From positions 232,896 through 296,895 of the forward strand of contig NZ_LYPB01000073.1 of NCBI RefSeq assembly GCF_001653565.1: DNA of 64,000 nucleotides. The letters are read 5' to 3'. The first letter of the stretch is position 1. Each line of letters opens with the position of its first letter. Source of the stretch: Paenibacillus oryzisoli (GTDB lineage Bacteria; Bacillota; Bacilli; Paenibacillales; NBRC-103111). The position numbers were made by a program, and so were the translations under genes. This document shows positions 46,569 through 55,698 of the stretch, piece by piece. A model generated the notes under the pieces. The model was not told where the DNA came from. It ran no database searches and saw only the letters and a program-made list of their open reading frames with translations.

Positions 46569-47257
46569 GAAGCAAAGTCCCCCTTTTTTTTGTGCACGTC
46601 AGCTATCTTTTTGTATGCCTGGCGCTTTTATGTACAAGTCATTCATGTTAACAGACTAACGGTGAAACAATCGTTTCTGATTCTCCTCTCTTTCCTCCAG
46701 TTTGTCAAAGTCTGCAAACTTCGAAAAAGCGTCAGTTCTTTGAAATTTGGGAGGTTCGCACACACCGAATAGAGCATGAGCTTGAAATCGGGTCGAAAAT
46801 GTCTTGTTTTCATCGTTTTTCATATATTGTGTACCAAAAGTTCACCATTTAGACGAACACTGCCTTTTCTGTGTGGTGACGTCTTTATTATAAATTACTC
46901 CGCTATTCGCTGACAACTTTTGCTCAAATCCCCTGTAAATGGATAGCTCTAACCACCATAACAACATTCGCATTACACAGTCTCTAATAGTCCGTCGTTC
47001 GCAAATAGGACATAACCCCCCCCCAGTCGATACGGGATATTCACCCCAAATTTCGGAAACACTAGAAGACATATAGTAGGAACTTACCTGAGCCTGATCG
47101 CAGATAAATGCCATCCTAGCATACAAATGTTAACGCCAGATTAGTGCCACATTAAAATACTTTTATGTATATTTATCATCCAGTTAATCCTCCACTAATA
47201 AACCCTTCGTACAATATAGTTAGCGAGTATTTCTAAGTTTGAAGGAGGCGGTTCCTC
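46569..47257. other. 689-base gene-free stretch
   Basis: No convincing gene is seen on either strand; the longest frames have no ribosome site or familiar sequence. It holds a run of nine C (about 47009-47017) and AT-rich parts. Promoters for the divergent GT2 and PAP2 genes must lie here, for example TACAAT near 47210 for the latter. Confidence 0.55.
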
Positions 47258-47791
47258 ATGAGCAACAGCAAAGTTGTCCATTGGCTTCAAGATCATGAAA
47301 CACGTCTATTCCACTTCGTCAATCAACGTATCCAACATCAATTACTTGATCAATTCTTTACAAGAATCACCCATTTGGGCGGTGCCACAGCATCCATTAT
47401 GATCGCTTCATGCTTAGCCTGTTTCGGGCAAGGATCGCTGCGTATAGCTGGACTACAAGCACTGCTGGCTTTAACCATTAGCCATATCCCTGTTGCCATT
47501 ATGAAAAAGAGATATCCTAGACTTCGCCCTTATCTTGTCCATCCTCAAACCATTACACATAAAAACCCACTAACCGATCATTCTTTCCCTTCTGGGCATA
47601 CCACCGCTATTTTCTCCGTTATTATACCTTGTGTATATGCTCTCCCTCTGCTTGGACTCGCACTAATCCCTATTGCCCTCGTTGTCGGGGTATCGCGGAT
47701 ATACTTGGGACTTCATTATCCATCGGATTGTATCGTAGGTTGCATGATTGGAACAACGGTATCCATAGTGACAGTCGCATTCTGGGGGTAA
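47258..47791 (+). CDS. PAP2-family phosphatase (BcrC/undecaprenyl-diphosphatase-like)
   Basis: This is a membrane lipid phosphatase of 177 residues with about five hydrophobic segments. The three phosphatase motifs are present: KKRYPRLRPY, PSGHTTA and SRIYLGLHYPSD with its catalytic His. It probably dephosphorylates undecaprenyl diphosphate or another lipid phosphate. ATG 47258 follows AAGGAGG. It is three bases from the next gene, a UgtP-like transferase, so the pair probably acts on lipids of the cell envelope. Confidence 0.9.
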   Translation: MSNSKVVHWLQDHETRLFHFVNQRIQHQLLDQFFTRITHLGGATASIMIASCLACFGQGSLRIAGLQALLALTISHIPVAIMKKRYPRLRPYLVHPQTITHKNPLTDHSFPSGHTTAIFSVIIPCVYALPLLGLALIPIALVVGVSRIYLGLHYPSDCIVGCMIGTTVSIVTVAFWG

Positions 47792-47794
47792 AAC

Positions 47795-48922
47795 ATGGAA
47801 CATGTATCGCGCAAAAGAAGAGTGCTTATCTTATCTGAGGGCTTCGGTGCCGGCCATACGCAAGCTGCTTTCGCACTGGCCAGCAGCTTAGAACAGCGCT
47901 GCTCTACCATTGAAACCCGTGTTGTGGAACTCGGCTCTTTCCTCCATCCTACGCTGGCACCTTGGATTCTCGGCGCTTATAAGAAAACTATTGCTGCACA
48001 GCCCAAATGGTATGGTCGCCTGTACCGAGCTCAATATCAGAAATCATTGAATCCCTTGACGCAGCTCGCCCTTCATCGCATTTTCTATGCGCAAACAGCA
48101 GCTATGATTACACATTGGGCACCGCAAGCCATCGTCTGTACGCATCCTTTTCCCAGCGTCGTTGTTTCGCGATTGAAAAGAGCTGGCTTGCATATCCCTC
48201 TCTGCACCGTAATCACCGACTACGATGTTCACGGGACTTGGGTCAGCCCTGAGGTGAATAAATACATGGTATCTTCCGAAGATGTGAAACATAAACTTAT
48301 TGTCCATGGCATCGCGGCCGCGCATGTCGAAATTACGGGGATTCCAGTGCATCCTAGCTTCAGAGAAGTCCATGATCGAGCTTTAATTCGACAGCAATTC
48401 AATCTTTCATCGAAGCCTACTGTATTGGTAATGGGTGGAGGTTGGGGACTCATCGGCGGAGATTCATTGAGTGAACATTTATTGGCTTGGAGAGAACGAA
48501 TTCAGTTTATTTTCTGTTTAGGACATAACCACAAAGCCATCTCCAAACTCGCTGCAGACCCGCGGTATCAACATCCTCATATTCATCTCCTTGGATTTAC
48601 ACAAGAGATTGGCAAGTTGATGGAAGTCTCCGACCTGCTCGTAACGAAACCAGGCGGGATGACATGTTCAGAAGGTCTAGCCAAATCGATTCCCATGTTA
48701 TTTTATGATCCTATCCCAGGCCAAGAGGAAGAGAACGTGGATTATTTCACTAAACATGGGTTCGGAGAATCGATTCGATCCGCGGATACCATCTCTCACT
48801 GGCTGACCATGCTGGCTAGTCGTTATGGGGATGTGCAGGCCAAGCGCCTTTCCAATCAGCAAAGGAAGAGTCACTTGCCTGCGGGTGATGGATCGGAAGT
48901 CATTCTCCAACTATTAGGTTAA
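47795..48922 (+). CDS. UgtP/MGDG-synthase-type glycosyltransferase
   Basis: This is a GT28 enzyme probably adding sugar to diacylglycerol or another lipid. The N-terminal MGDG_synth domain has SEGFGAGHTQAAFALASSLE, and the donor-binding half has VMGGGWGLIGGD, TKPGGMTCSEGLAKSIPML and DPIPGQEEENVDYF. The length is 375. It is coupled to the PAP2 gene. Sugar and acceptor are not certain. A bidirectional terminator follows. Confidence 0.9.
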   Translation: MEHVSRKRRVLILSEGFGAGHTQAAFALASSLEQRCSTIETRVVELGSFLHPTLAPWILGAYKKTIAAQPKWYGRLYRAQYQKSLNPLTQLALHRIFYAQTAAMITHWAPQAIVCTHPFPSVVVSRLKRAGLHIPLCTVITDYDVHGTWVSPEVNKYMVSSEDVKHKLIVHGIAAAHVEITGIPVHPSFREVHDRALIRQQFNLSSKPTVLVMGGGWGLIGGDSLSEHLLAWRERIQFIFCLGHNHKAISKLAADPRYQHPHIHLLGFTQEIGKLMEVSDLLVTKPGGMTCSEGLAKSIPMLFYDPIPGQEEENVDYFTKHGFGESIRSADTISHWLTMLASRYGDVQAKRLSNQQRKSHLPAGDGSEVILQLLG

Positions 48923-48924
48923 AA

Positions 48925-48980
48925 TAAAAACAGACGAATCCTTGCTGCTCCTGAGCAACAGCGATTCGTCTGTTTTTATT
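48925..48980. terminator. Bidirectional terminator between UgtP-like gene and trmB
   Basis: The long stem AAAAACAGACGAATC / GATTCGTCTGTTTTT has T-runs on both strands. Confidence 0.9.
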
Positions 48981-48985
48981 CATGC

Positions 48986-49750
48986 TTATTCGGCTGATTC
49001 TTTGGCTTCAGCAGCTAAAGCGGTTGCCGCCGCTTGCTTCAACTGCTCTTGATGTGATGACAATGCGTCTTGTCCAATCACAACTTCACAGCGATGAATG
49101 TTCATGCCTTGCCCCGCGAATTTCGTTTCGTACTCCGTCATCACATGATCAGGATGAATGCCATCCACGTGAAGATTCAGCGAAATATTACGCATTCTTA
49201 GTCCCATATCCGCAAATGAATTCAATGAGAATTCAAATAGGGATTGCGAATCGGTTTTCAAATGAATTTCACCCTTGGCGTTCAAAATTTGTTGATATTT
49301 AGCAACAAATCCCGGATGCGTTAGACGTCTGCGCGCATGCTTCTTCTTCGGCCACGGATCACTAAAGTTCAAATATACGCGCTCTAGCTCACCTTCAGCA
49401 AAAGCCTCTTCAATATGTTCGATATTGAACAGCATCAATCTGAGATTTGGGATACTTAGCACGGCATCCTCTTCAGTTTCCACGGTAATTTCATGAGCAA
49501 CCTTGGCTTTCTCGCTTGCTTTCCGAATCAACTCATCATACATATCGACACCAATGAAATTGATGTTTGGATACTTTTTACTCATTTCACTGATAAAGCG
49601 CCCTTTGCCCATACCAAGCTCAGCATGAATAGGATTATTATTTCCGAACAACTCGGCCCATTTACCCTTATAATCCTTGGCATTTAGTACAACGAGTTCT
49701 TTTTGACGTTCTATATCTTCTCTGATACCTTTTCTGCCCCGTAAACGCAT
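48986..49750 (-). CDS. trmB: tRNA (guanine-N7)-methyltransferase
   Basis: This SAM-dependent enzyme methylates G46 in the variable loop of tRNA. The SAM site has AELGMGKGRFISEMSKKYP and FIGVDMYDELI, and the family motif YLNFSDPWPKKKHARRRL is intact. At 254 residues it has an extra C-terminal tail of about 35 residues (LSSHQEQLKQAAATALAAEAK). ATG 49750 is followed by MRLRGRKG, the usual start. It is a single gene. Confidence 0.96.
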   Translation of the reverse strand: MRLRGRKGIREDIERQKELVVLNAKDYKGKWAELFGNNNPIHAELGMGKGRFISEMSKKYPNINFIGVDMYDELIRKASEKAKVAHEITVETEEDAVLSIPNLRLMLFNIEHIEEAFAEGELERVYLNFSDPWPKKKHARRRLTHPGFVAKYQQILNAKGEIHLKTDSQSLFEFSLNSFADMGLRMRNISLNLHVDGIHPDHVMTEYETKFAGQGMNIHRCEVVIGQDALSSHQEQLKQAAATALAAEAKESAE

Positions 49751-49855
49751 TATTCATTTGCCTCCTACACGTACATGCTATCGAATACAAATCATAGACG
49801 ATTCTATAAAAAAAATCAAAGCTTTCCTCTAGTAAACCGATGGAAGAATGAAAGA

Positions 49856-49890
49856 AAACACCTTCCGAATGGAAGGTGCTTACATGCTTC
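49856..49890 (-). terminator. Terminator of the WGxxGxxG gene
   Basis: The stem GCACCTTCC / GGAAGGTG is followed by TTTTCTTTC on the minus strand. Confidence 0.85.
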
Positions 49891-49904
49891 GCTTTTAGTC
49901 AATG

Positions 49905-50552
49905 TTATTTGTAGCTTTCGTCTCTCCGACTGTTATTGCTGCGCAGCCCCGCTAAGCCTAATAAACCTACTAGACCTAACCAACCCCAATTCATACTTTT
50001 AGTCGAAGTATCTGTTGTAGACTTAGCACGGTAAGAATTAGTCCCATAATTGCCTGATGGCGTTGTGCTAAGGCTTTTCGTACTCATTCGGTCAACCATA
50101 TTCGCACTGCGATCGACACCTCGCTCAATCGCATTGGCCCCGCGTTCAACACCTCTCTCAACCGCGTTGGCCCCTTTTTCAACCGGATTCGTTCCATAGC
50201 CATTGATATGGTCCATAATGCCGGTCCCTCTCCCTGTTGTTCCATAGCCCGAATACGTGTTAGGAGTCGTTAAATTCCCATTATAAACACCGTTCGTTCC
50301 GTTCCCGCTAAAATTTGGTGAAGAACTGACGCCTGTCCCCAGCCCCATTCCTGGCGAAGTGGCGTCATAGTTGCTGCCGGTATAGCCCGTTGATGTCGTA
50401 GTCCCCGTTGTCCCTGTCCCCAATGTCCCAATTGGTGATCCCGTTCCGGTCGCATTTCCTGTATCCATTTGCGTAGCCTGAACCCCTGCTGCCCCCATAC
50501 TTAAAGCTGTTGTCAATGCTACCGCCAAAGTTATTGTACGAAACTTTTTCAT
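49905..50552 (-). CDS. Secreted WGxxGxxG-tailed protein with internal repeats
   Basis: This 215-residue protein has a signal peptide (MKKFRTITLAVALTTALSMG, then AAGVQATQ). A Gly/Thr/Ser/Asn-rich low-complexity stretch follows (about 30-110). Next come three degenerate repeats of the form (E/D)RG(V/A)(E/D)R(G/S)AN (around 115-155). The C-terminus has WGWLGLVGLLGLAGLRSNN, matching the WGxxGxxG-CTERM sorting-type tail, then a basic end. The family is known as a predicted anchored surface protein; its role is unknown. The frame extends to 50600, but ATG 50552 starts the signal peptide. Confidence 0.85.
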   Translation of the reverse strand: MKKFRTITLAVALTTALSMGAAGVQATQMDTGNATGTGSPIGTLGTGTTGTTTSTGYTGSNYDATSPGMGLGTGVSSSPNFSGNGTNGVYNGNLTTPNTYSGYGTTGRGTGIMDHINGYGTNPVEKGANAVERGVERGANAIERGVDRSANMVDRMSTKSLSTTPSGNYGTNSYRAKSTTDTSTKSMNWGWLGLVGLLGLAGLRSNNSRRDESYK

Positions 50553-50739
50553 GTAGTCCATTTCCCCTCTCAGCTCGTAATTGTGGTGCAAGGTTATCAT
50601 GCTCGCTAAGGAGAGGTTTTATTGGGGTACTTGTTGGAAAGGCAGGGGTCGCTTTCATGTGTAAATTTCGCTACAATATAGGTTGAAGCATGAATAAAAG
50701 ATTGAAAGTGAAGCAACAGAAAGAAAGGATACATGTCTT

Positions 50740-51699
50740 ATGTCTACAATGATTCAGGAATCGCCTCAGCTTTGGGGTGATAAACGTTTCCATACATGGA
50801 ATTATGAAATGCGGGATGCCTTCGGAGGAAAAGTATTCAAAGTCATGCTCGATGCTGGCTTCACTTGTCCGAACCGCGATGGCAATATTGCAACTGGCGG
50901 ATGCACGTTCTGCTCTGCACGCGGATCAGGAGATTTCGCTGGAAGTCGCCGCGATGATCTTGTCACACAGTTTAACAAGATCCGTGACCTTCAACATCAG
51001 AAGTGGCCGGAAGCCAGCTATATTGGCTATTTCCAAGCCTACACGAATACTTACGCACCCGTTGAAGAGTTGCGAGAATACTATGAAGAGATTTTGAAAC
51101 AACCTGGTGTCGTTGGTCTTTCTATCGCTACGCGGCCAGACTGCTTGCCAGATGATGTTATTGAATATCTCGCGGAATTGAATCAGCGCACCTATTTATG
51201 GATTGAGATGGGTCTGCAAACCGTGCATGAATCCACTTCGGTGCTGATTAATCGCGCTCATGATACACAATGCTATCTCGATGCTGTAGCTAAGCTGCGC
51301 AAACATAATATTCGCGTGTGTGCGCACATTATTTATGGCTTGCCTGGCGAAACCCATGGCATGATGCTGGATACAGGCAAGGCGGTTGCTCAAATGGACG
51401 TGCAAGGCATCAAGATTCATTTGCTCCATCTCATGCGCAAAACCCCGATGGTCAAGCAGTATGAAGCTGGTTTATTGCAGTTCTTAGAGAAGGATGAGTA
51501 CGTGAAGCTGATCGTTGATACGTTGGAGATATTGCCGCCAGAGATGATCGTTCATCGCCTCACAGGAGATGCCCCGCGGGATCTTCTTATCGGCCCTATG
51601 TGGAGCCTCAAAAAGTGGGAAGTGTTGAACGCTTTTGATAAATTACTCACGGAGAGAAATACGTGGCAAGGGAAGTATTGGTCGGGGAAAGAAAGCTAA
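50740..51699 (+). CDS. ytqA: TIGR01212-family radical SAM protein (YtqA-type)
   Basis: This is a radical SAM enzyme of unknown reaction. The cluster cysteines are in CPNRDGNIATGGCTFC (a longer spacing than the classic CxxxCxxC, as in this family). RPDCLPDDVI and GLPGETHGMM are typical. The length is 319. It lies just before the ytqB-like methyltransferase, the same order as in Bacillus subtilis. ATG 50740 follows AAAGGATAC. Confidence 0.92.
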   Translation: MSTMIQESPQLWGDKRFHTWNYEMRDAFGGKVFKVMLDAGFTCPNRDGNIATGGCTFCSARGSGDFAGSRRDDLVTQFNKIRDLQHQKWPEASYIGYFQAYTNTYAPVEELREYYEEILKQPGVVGLSIATRPDCLPDDVIEYLAELNQRTYLWIEMGLQTVHESTSVLINRAHDTQCYLDAVAKLRKHNIRVCAHIIYGLPGETHGMMLDTGKAVAQMDVQGIKIHLLHLMRKTPMVKQYEAGLLQFLEKDEYVKLIVDTLEILPPEMIVHRLTGDAPRDLLIGPMWSLKKWEVLNAFDKLLTERNTWQGKYWSGKES

Positions 51700-51799
51700 T
51701 ATCAGCTAGATTCTGTACAACCAGCGTCCTCTCGTTCCATATTTCCTGGGAAATTGTCGAGAAATGCGTTAGTAAGCAATCACTGGAGGCACTCTACAC

Positions 51800-52372
51800 A
51801 TGGGATTCGTTTCAGTTCTGAGTTATGTACACCAATTAATCGGCCAACGTGTCGCCTCTGGTGATACTGTCATCGATGCCACGCTCGGCACAGGCGTGGA
51901 CGCCTGTTTCATGGCGAAGCTCGTAGGCGCCCGCGGCAGCGTCTACGGCTTCGATATCCAGCAGGCCGCGCTGGATCAAACCGAGCAGCGTCTGGCGAAG
52001 GAACTGCCAGACGCCCACGTGCACATGAGCTTATGCAGCCATGCGCTCATGGAAGCGGCGGTGCCGCAAGACCGCCACGGCAAAGTCGCCGCGGTCACCT
52101 TCAATCTCGGCTACCTGCCGGGAGCCGATACGGCCATCATCACCGAGCAGGCATCGACGATACCTGCTCTTGAAGCCGCCCTCCGCCTGCTGCGCAAAGG
52201 CGGAATCGTGACCATCGTGCTGTACAGCGGGCACGATGGCGGGTCTGAAGAAGCCGCAGCGGTCGAGCGTTGGGCTTCTCAGCTGCCACTCGCAGCAGTT
52301 CAAGTGCTGCGGTATCAATTTGCCAATCGCAGCGCCTCTGCGCCGTATCTCTTGGCTCTAGAAAAAAGATAG
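51800..52372 (+). CDS. ytqB: Class I SAM-dependent rRNA methyltransferase (YtqB-type)
   Basis: This 190-residue methyltransferase has the SAM motif VIDATLGTGVDACFMAKLVG and the acidic loop VYGFDIQQAAL, and the VTFNLGYLPGAD segment typical of the YtqB/MraW-like group. The reported family target is tRNA or rRNA; the substrate is not settled here. It is 100 bases after ytqA, and ATG 51800 follows GGAGG. Confidence 0.9.
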   Translation: MGFVSVLSYVHQLIGQRVASGDTVIDATLGTGVDACFMAKLVGARGSVYGFDIQQAALDQTEQRLAKELPDAHVHMSLCSHALMEAAVPQDRHGKVAAVTFNLGYLPGADTAIITEQASTIPALEAALRLLRKGGIVTIVLYSGHDGGSEEAAAVERWASQLPLAAVQVLRYQFANRSASAPYLLALEKR

Positions 52373-52444
52373 CCGCATGATATAATGCTAGAGTGGTATA
52401 AATGACAGAATGATAGAATAGACTAGGGGAAAGTAGGGATTGTT

Positions 52445-53410
52445 TTGAAATCATACCCGTTACAATTTCAACCTGAAATGAAAGAACGCGTTTGGGGAGG
52501 CAGAACCCTCGAACGCTTCGGTTTTGAACTGCCGGAAGGCGCGATCGGAGAAGGTTGGATGATCGGCGATCATCCGAACGGAACGACGAAAGTGATCAAC
52601 GGCGAATTGGCTGGCCTAGGCTTGGACGAAATTCGTGAGAAATACGGCAAAACCTTGTTCGGCACTAAAGGATTCTCAGAGAAAAATGGCCGTTTTCCAC
52701 TCTTAATTAAATTGCTTGACTGTGAAGACGATCTATCTGTGCAGGTTCATCCCAACGATCACTACGAGAATCTCGCGGCGGGTGAACTTGGCAAAACAGA
52801 AATGTGGTATATTCTCGATGCGAAGCCAGGCGCCAAAATTATATATGGCATGAAAGAAGGCGTAACACGGGAGAGCCTTGCAGAAGCGATTGCGGAGAAC
52901 CGCATTATGGACTGCTTGCAAGAAGTTCCTGTCGAAGCTGGCGATTCCTTTTACATACCTGCCGGTACGGTTCACGCATTAGGCGCGGGTGTACTTGTAG
53001 CAGAAATTCAACAAAACTCCGATACAACGTATCGTTTATATGATTACAACCGTCCAGGCTTGGATGGCAAAATGCGTGAACTGCACATCGAGGATTCCCT
53101 TAATGTGATCGCGTACGAAGGTTCAGGTTCCACGCGCATGAAAACCGATATAGCCGAAGCAGGGAAATGGTTGACGCTCGCATCCTCTCCTTTTTTCACC
53201 GTGGAAAAAGGCCTTGTAGGCCCGCAGTGGGAACTTACTACAACGCCAGAAAGCTTCGTTATTCTTGTTATCGCAGAAGGCAACGGAACGTTGCAATGGG
53301 CAGACGGCCAAATTGCGACGAAGCCAGGCGACTGCTTCTTGCTTCCTGCTGATTTGGGCAGCTATTCCCTTGAGGGCAGCATGACGGTGATTCGTAGTTA
53401 CTTGCCTTAA
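52445..53410 (+). CDS. manA: Mannose-6-phosphate isomerase, class I
   Basis: This zinc-dependent isomerase interconverts mannose-6-phosphate and fructose-6-phosphate. The metal ligands are visible in SVQVHPNDHY (Gln/His), EMWYILD (Glu) and AGTVHALG (His). The length of 321 is the short Gram-positive form. The start is TTG 52445 with a GTAGGGA site. A terminator follows. Confidence 0.95.
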   Translation: MKSYPLQFQPEMKERVWGGRTLERFGFELPEGAIGEGWMIGDHPNGTTKVINGELAGLGLDEIREKYGKTLFGTKGFSEKNGRFPLLIKLLDCEDDLSVQVHPNDHYENLAAGELGKTEMWYILDAKPGAKIIYGMKEGVTRESLAEAIAENRIMDCLQEVPVEAGDSFYIPAGTVHALGAGVLVAEIQQNSDTTYRLYDYNRPGLDGKMRELHIEDSLNVIAYEGSGSTRMKTDIAEAGKWLTLASSPFFTVEKGLVGPQWELTTTPESFVILVIAEGNGTLQWADGQIATKPGDCFLLPADLGSYSLEGSMTVIRSYLP

Positions 53411-53432
53411 AACTTATTTGTAGCCTAACATA

Positions 53433-53485
53433 AATAAAGCTCTCTGACTGTACCCGCTCGGGGCTATCAGAGAGCTTTTATTTTA
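53433..53485. terminator. Bidirectional terminator between manA and the IMPDH gene
   Basis: The stem AAAGCTCTCTGA / TCAGAGAGCTTT has T-rich ends on both strands. Confidence 0.85.
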
Positions 53486-53495
53486 TGGAACGATC

Positions 53496-54998
53496 TTAGT
53501 GTTCTTCCGTAAGGCTGCTTTCTTTCAGGATCACGTCATGTGCTCCGCCTTCAACGAGTGAAGTTGCGGATACGAGCGCGATTCTTGCATTTTGCTTCAA
53601 TTCATCCAGCGTCAAAGAACCGCAGTTGCACATGGTGGACTTGATTTTACCCAGCGTCTTGTCCAAGTTTTCTTGCAGACTTCCCGCATAAGGAACGTAG
53701 GAATCTACGCCTTCTTCAAACAGAAGCTTGCTCTTGCCGCCAGTGTCATAACGCTGCCAGTTACGTGCACGATTGGAACCTTCGCCCCAATATTCTTTCA
53801 CGAAATTGTTGCCAACTTTCAGCTTACGAGTTGGACTCTCATCGAAACGAGCGAAGTATCTGCCCAGCATAACGAAGTCAGCGCCCATCGCCAGAGCAAG
53901 GGTCACATGGTAGTCGTGTACGATACCACCATCGGAACAGATCGGAACATAGATCCCTGTTTCTCTGAAGTACTCGTCTCTCGCTTCGACAACCTCCATC
54001 ACAGAGGAAGCTTGGCCGCGGCCAATCCCTTTTTGCTCCCGCGTAATACAGATGGAACCGCCGCCGATCCCCACTTTAATAAAGTCAGCACCTGACTCTA
54101 CCAAGTAGCGGAAACCTTCGCGATCAACAACGTTACCTGCACCGATTTTCACATCGAAGTTCTGTTTCACATACTGCACCGTTTCATGCTGCCACTCACT
54201 GTAACCGTCAGAAGAATCGATCACCAGAATGTCTACGCCCGCTTCAACAAGCGCAGGAACTCTTTCCGTATAATCCTTCGTGTTAATCCCCGCACCAACA
54301 ATGTAGCTCTTATTCTTGTCGAGCAGCTCCATCGGATTCTCTTTGTGCTCATCATAATCTTTGCGGAAAACCAGCGTATCCAGATTCCCATTGCCATCAA
54401 CAACGGGCAAGCAATTCAGCTTGTGATCCCAGATCAAGTTATTTGCTTCCGAAAGCGAGATACCGGATTTACCATATATTAATTTCTCAAACGGGGTCAT
54501 GAACTCCGAAATTTTGCGTTCTAACGGATCGCGGCTCTTGCGATAGTCACGGCCTGTTACGATTCCCAGCAATTTGCCGTTCGCTGTGCCATCATCAGTG
54601 ATTGCAACCGTGGAGTGCCCTGTTTCTTCTTTCAAAGCTAGCACATCACTTAGGGTTTGCTCAGGCTTCAGGTTGGAGCGGCTTACAACGAAACCAGCCT
54701 TGTATCCTTTTACCTTGCGCACCATCTGTGCTTGCTCTTCAATCGACTGGGAGCCGAAAATGAACGAAATCCCGCCACTACGCGCCAACGCAATAGCCAT
54801 TCCATCATCGGATACGGCTTGCATGACAGCAGAAGAAAACGGGATATTCAGTGAGATCGCAGGTTCCTCACCTTTATTAAACTTGACTAGCGGAGTCTTA
54901 AGCTTTACATTCGCCGGTGTACATGCCTTCGTCGTCAAGTTAGGAATCAACAGAAACTCACTAAACGTACGCGATGGTTCCATATAATACGTAGCCAC
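53496..54998 (-). CDS. guaB: IMP dehydrogenase
   Basis: This enzyme oxidises IMP to XMP in guanine nucleotide synthesis. The catalytic loop [18 protein letters not shown] holds the nucleophilic Cys; the flap and NAD region include DSSDGYSEW and [12 protein letters not shown]. Two CBS-like segments lie near residues 95-215. The product is 500 residues with an N-terminus ([20 protein letters not shown]) unlike the usual FDDVLL start, so it may be a divergent or second IMPDH. GTG 54998 with AGGAGG ten bases upstream is chosen over frame extension to 55043. Confidence 0.88.
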   Translation of the reverse strand: MATYYMEPSRTFSEFLLIPNLTTKACTPANVKLKTPLVKFNKGEEPAISLNIPFSSAVMQAVSDDGMAIALARSGGISFIFGSQSIEEQAQMVRKVKGYKAGFVVSRSNLKPEQTLSDVLALKEETGHSTVAITDDGTANGKLLGIVTGRDYRKSRDPLERKISEFMTPFEKLIYGKSGISLSEANNLIWDHKLNCLPVVDGNGNLDTLVFRKDYDEHKENPMELLDKNKSYIVGAGINTKDYTERVPALVEAGVDILVIDSSDGYSEWQHETVQYVKQNFDVKIGAGNVVDREGFRYLVESGADFIKVGIGGGSICITREQKGIGRGQASSVMEVVEARDEYFRETGIYVPICSDGGIVHDYHVTLALAMGADFVMLGRYFARFDESPTRKLKVGNNFVKEYWGEGSNRARNWQRYDTGGKSKLLFEEGVDSYVPYAGSLQENLDKTLGKIKSTMCNCGSLTLDELKQNARIALVSATSLVEGGAHDVILKESSLTEEH

Positions 54999-55152
54999 TT
55001 TACATTTTCCTCCTAATATTAGGGATCTTTGAGCATTCCTCAAAGTCTCTCACTCGATTGATCCATAGGTAAATTTTTATAATCTTATCACTGAACCTTA
55101 CCTGTGGTCAATGGATTTTTTAGGGAAATGTTCAATTGGCTACATGTTGGCG

Positions 55153-55578
55153 TTATTTCGTCCAAATTTGAGGTTCAGAATCCTTACTCGAGTATTCAAT
55201 ATAGGACGGCGAAATGTCCATTACGACATAGTTAGGATCATGCGGTCCATCAAACCATTCCTTCATCTCATCGTTCCATAGTTTCTCGCGAAGCGCATTG
55301 TCCGAAGAGATCTTGGCCGTCGCTTGGATTTGCAAAATGTTCGGCGTAGCCTTACCATCATATCCCACAAGGATATGCACATGGGGATTCTCTTGGAGTT
55401 CCTCCACTTTATCTGTTTTCTTATTCGTCGCTAAATAAATCGTGAGCCCATCGTGAAACAATGCCATATAACGCACCTTTGGCTTGTTACCGTCAATTGT
55501 CCCAAAGGAGCACACCTGGTTGGCGCTCAGCACGCCGATGATTTGTTCTTCGAGTTGTGACTTTTTCGTTTCGATCAT
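55153..55578 (-). CDS. Pyridoxamine 5'-phosphate oxidase-like protein
   Basis: This 141-residue flavin- or F420-type split-barrel protein resembles general stress protein 26. Typical segments are VCSFGTIDGNKPKVRYMALF, LTIYLATNKKTDKVEELQ and HVHILVGYDG. The function is not known from sequence. ATG 55578 follows GAGAGGAG. Confidence 0.85.
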   Translation of the reverse strand: MIETKKSQLEEQIIGVLSANQVCSFGTIDGNKPKVRYMALFHDGLTIYLATNKKTDKVEELQENPHVHILVGYDGKATPNILQIQATAKISSDNALREKLWNDEMKEWFDGPHDPNYVVMDISPSYIEYSSKDSEPQIWTK

Positions 55579-55663
55579 AGTTAGCTCTCCTCTCAGTCTG
55601 AAATTGCTTTAACTATCCTAGATTACCCATATGGGGTCGTGTTCAATCGGTTTGACCGAAAAA

Positions 55664-55697
55664 AATCCCCCTCGCGTCAGGCGCAAGGGGGATTTGG
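55664..55697 (-). terminator. Terminator of the B12/radical-SAM gene
   Basis: The stem AAATCCCCCTTGCGC / GCGAGGGGGATTT is followed by TTTTCGG on the minus strand. Confidence 0.85.
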
Positions 55698-55698
55698 T

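Noticed and set aside
46842-47126. 94-residue minus ORF in the 689-base gap
   Set aside because: No ribosome site, odd composition and no recognisable sequence; it cannot be supported.
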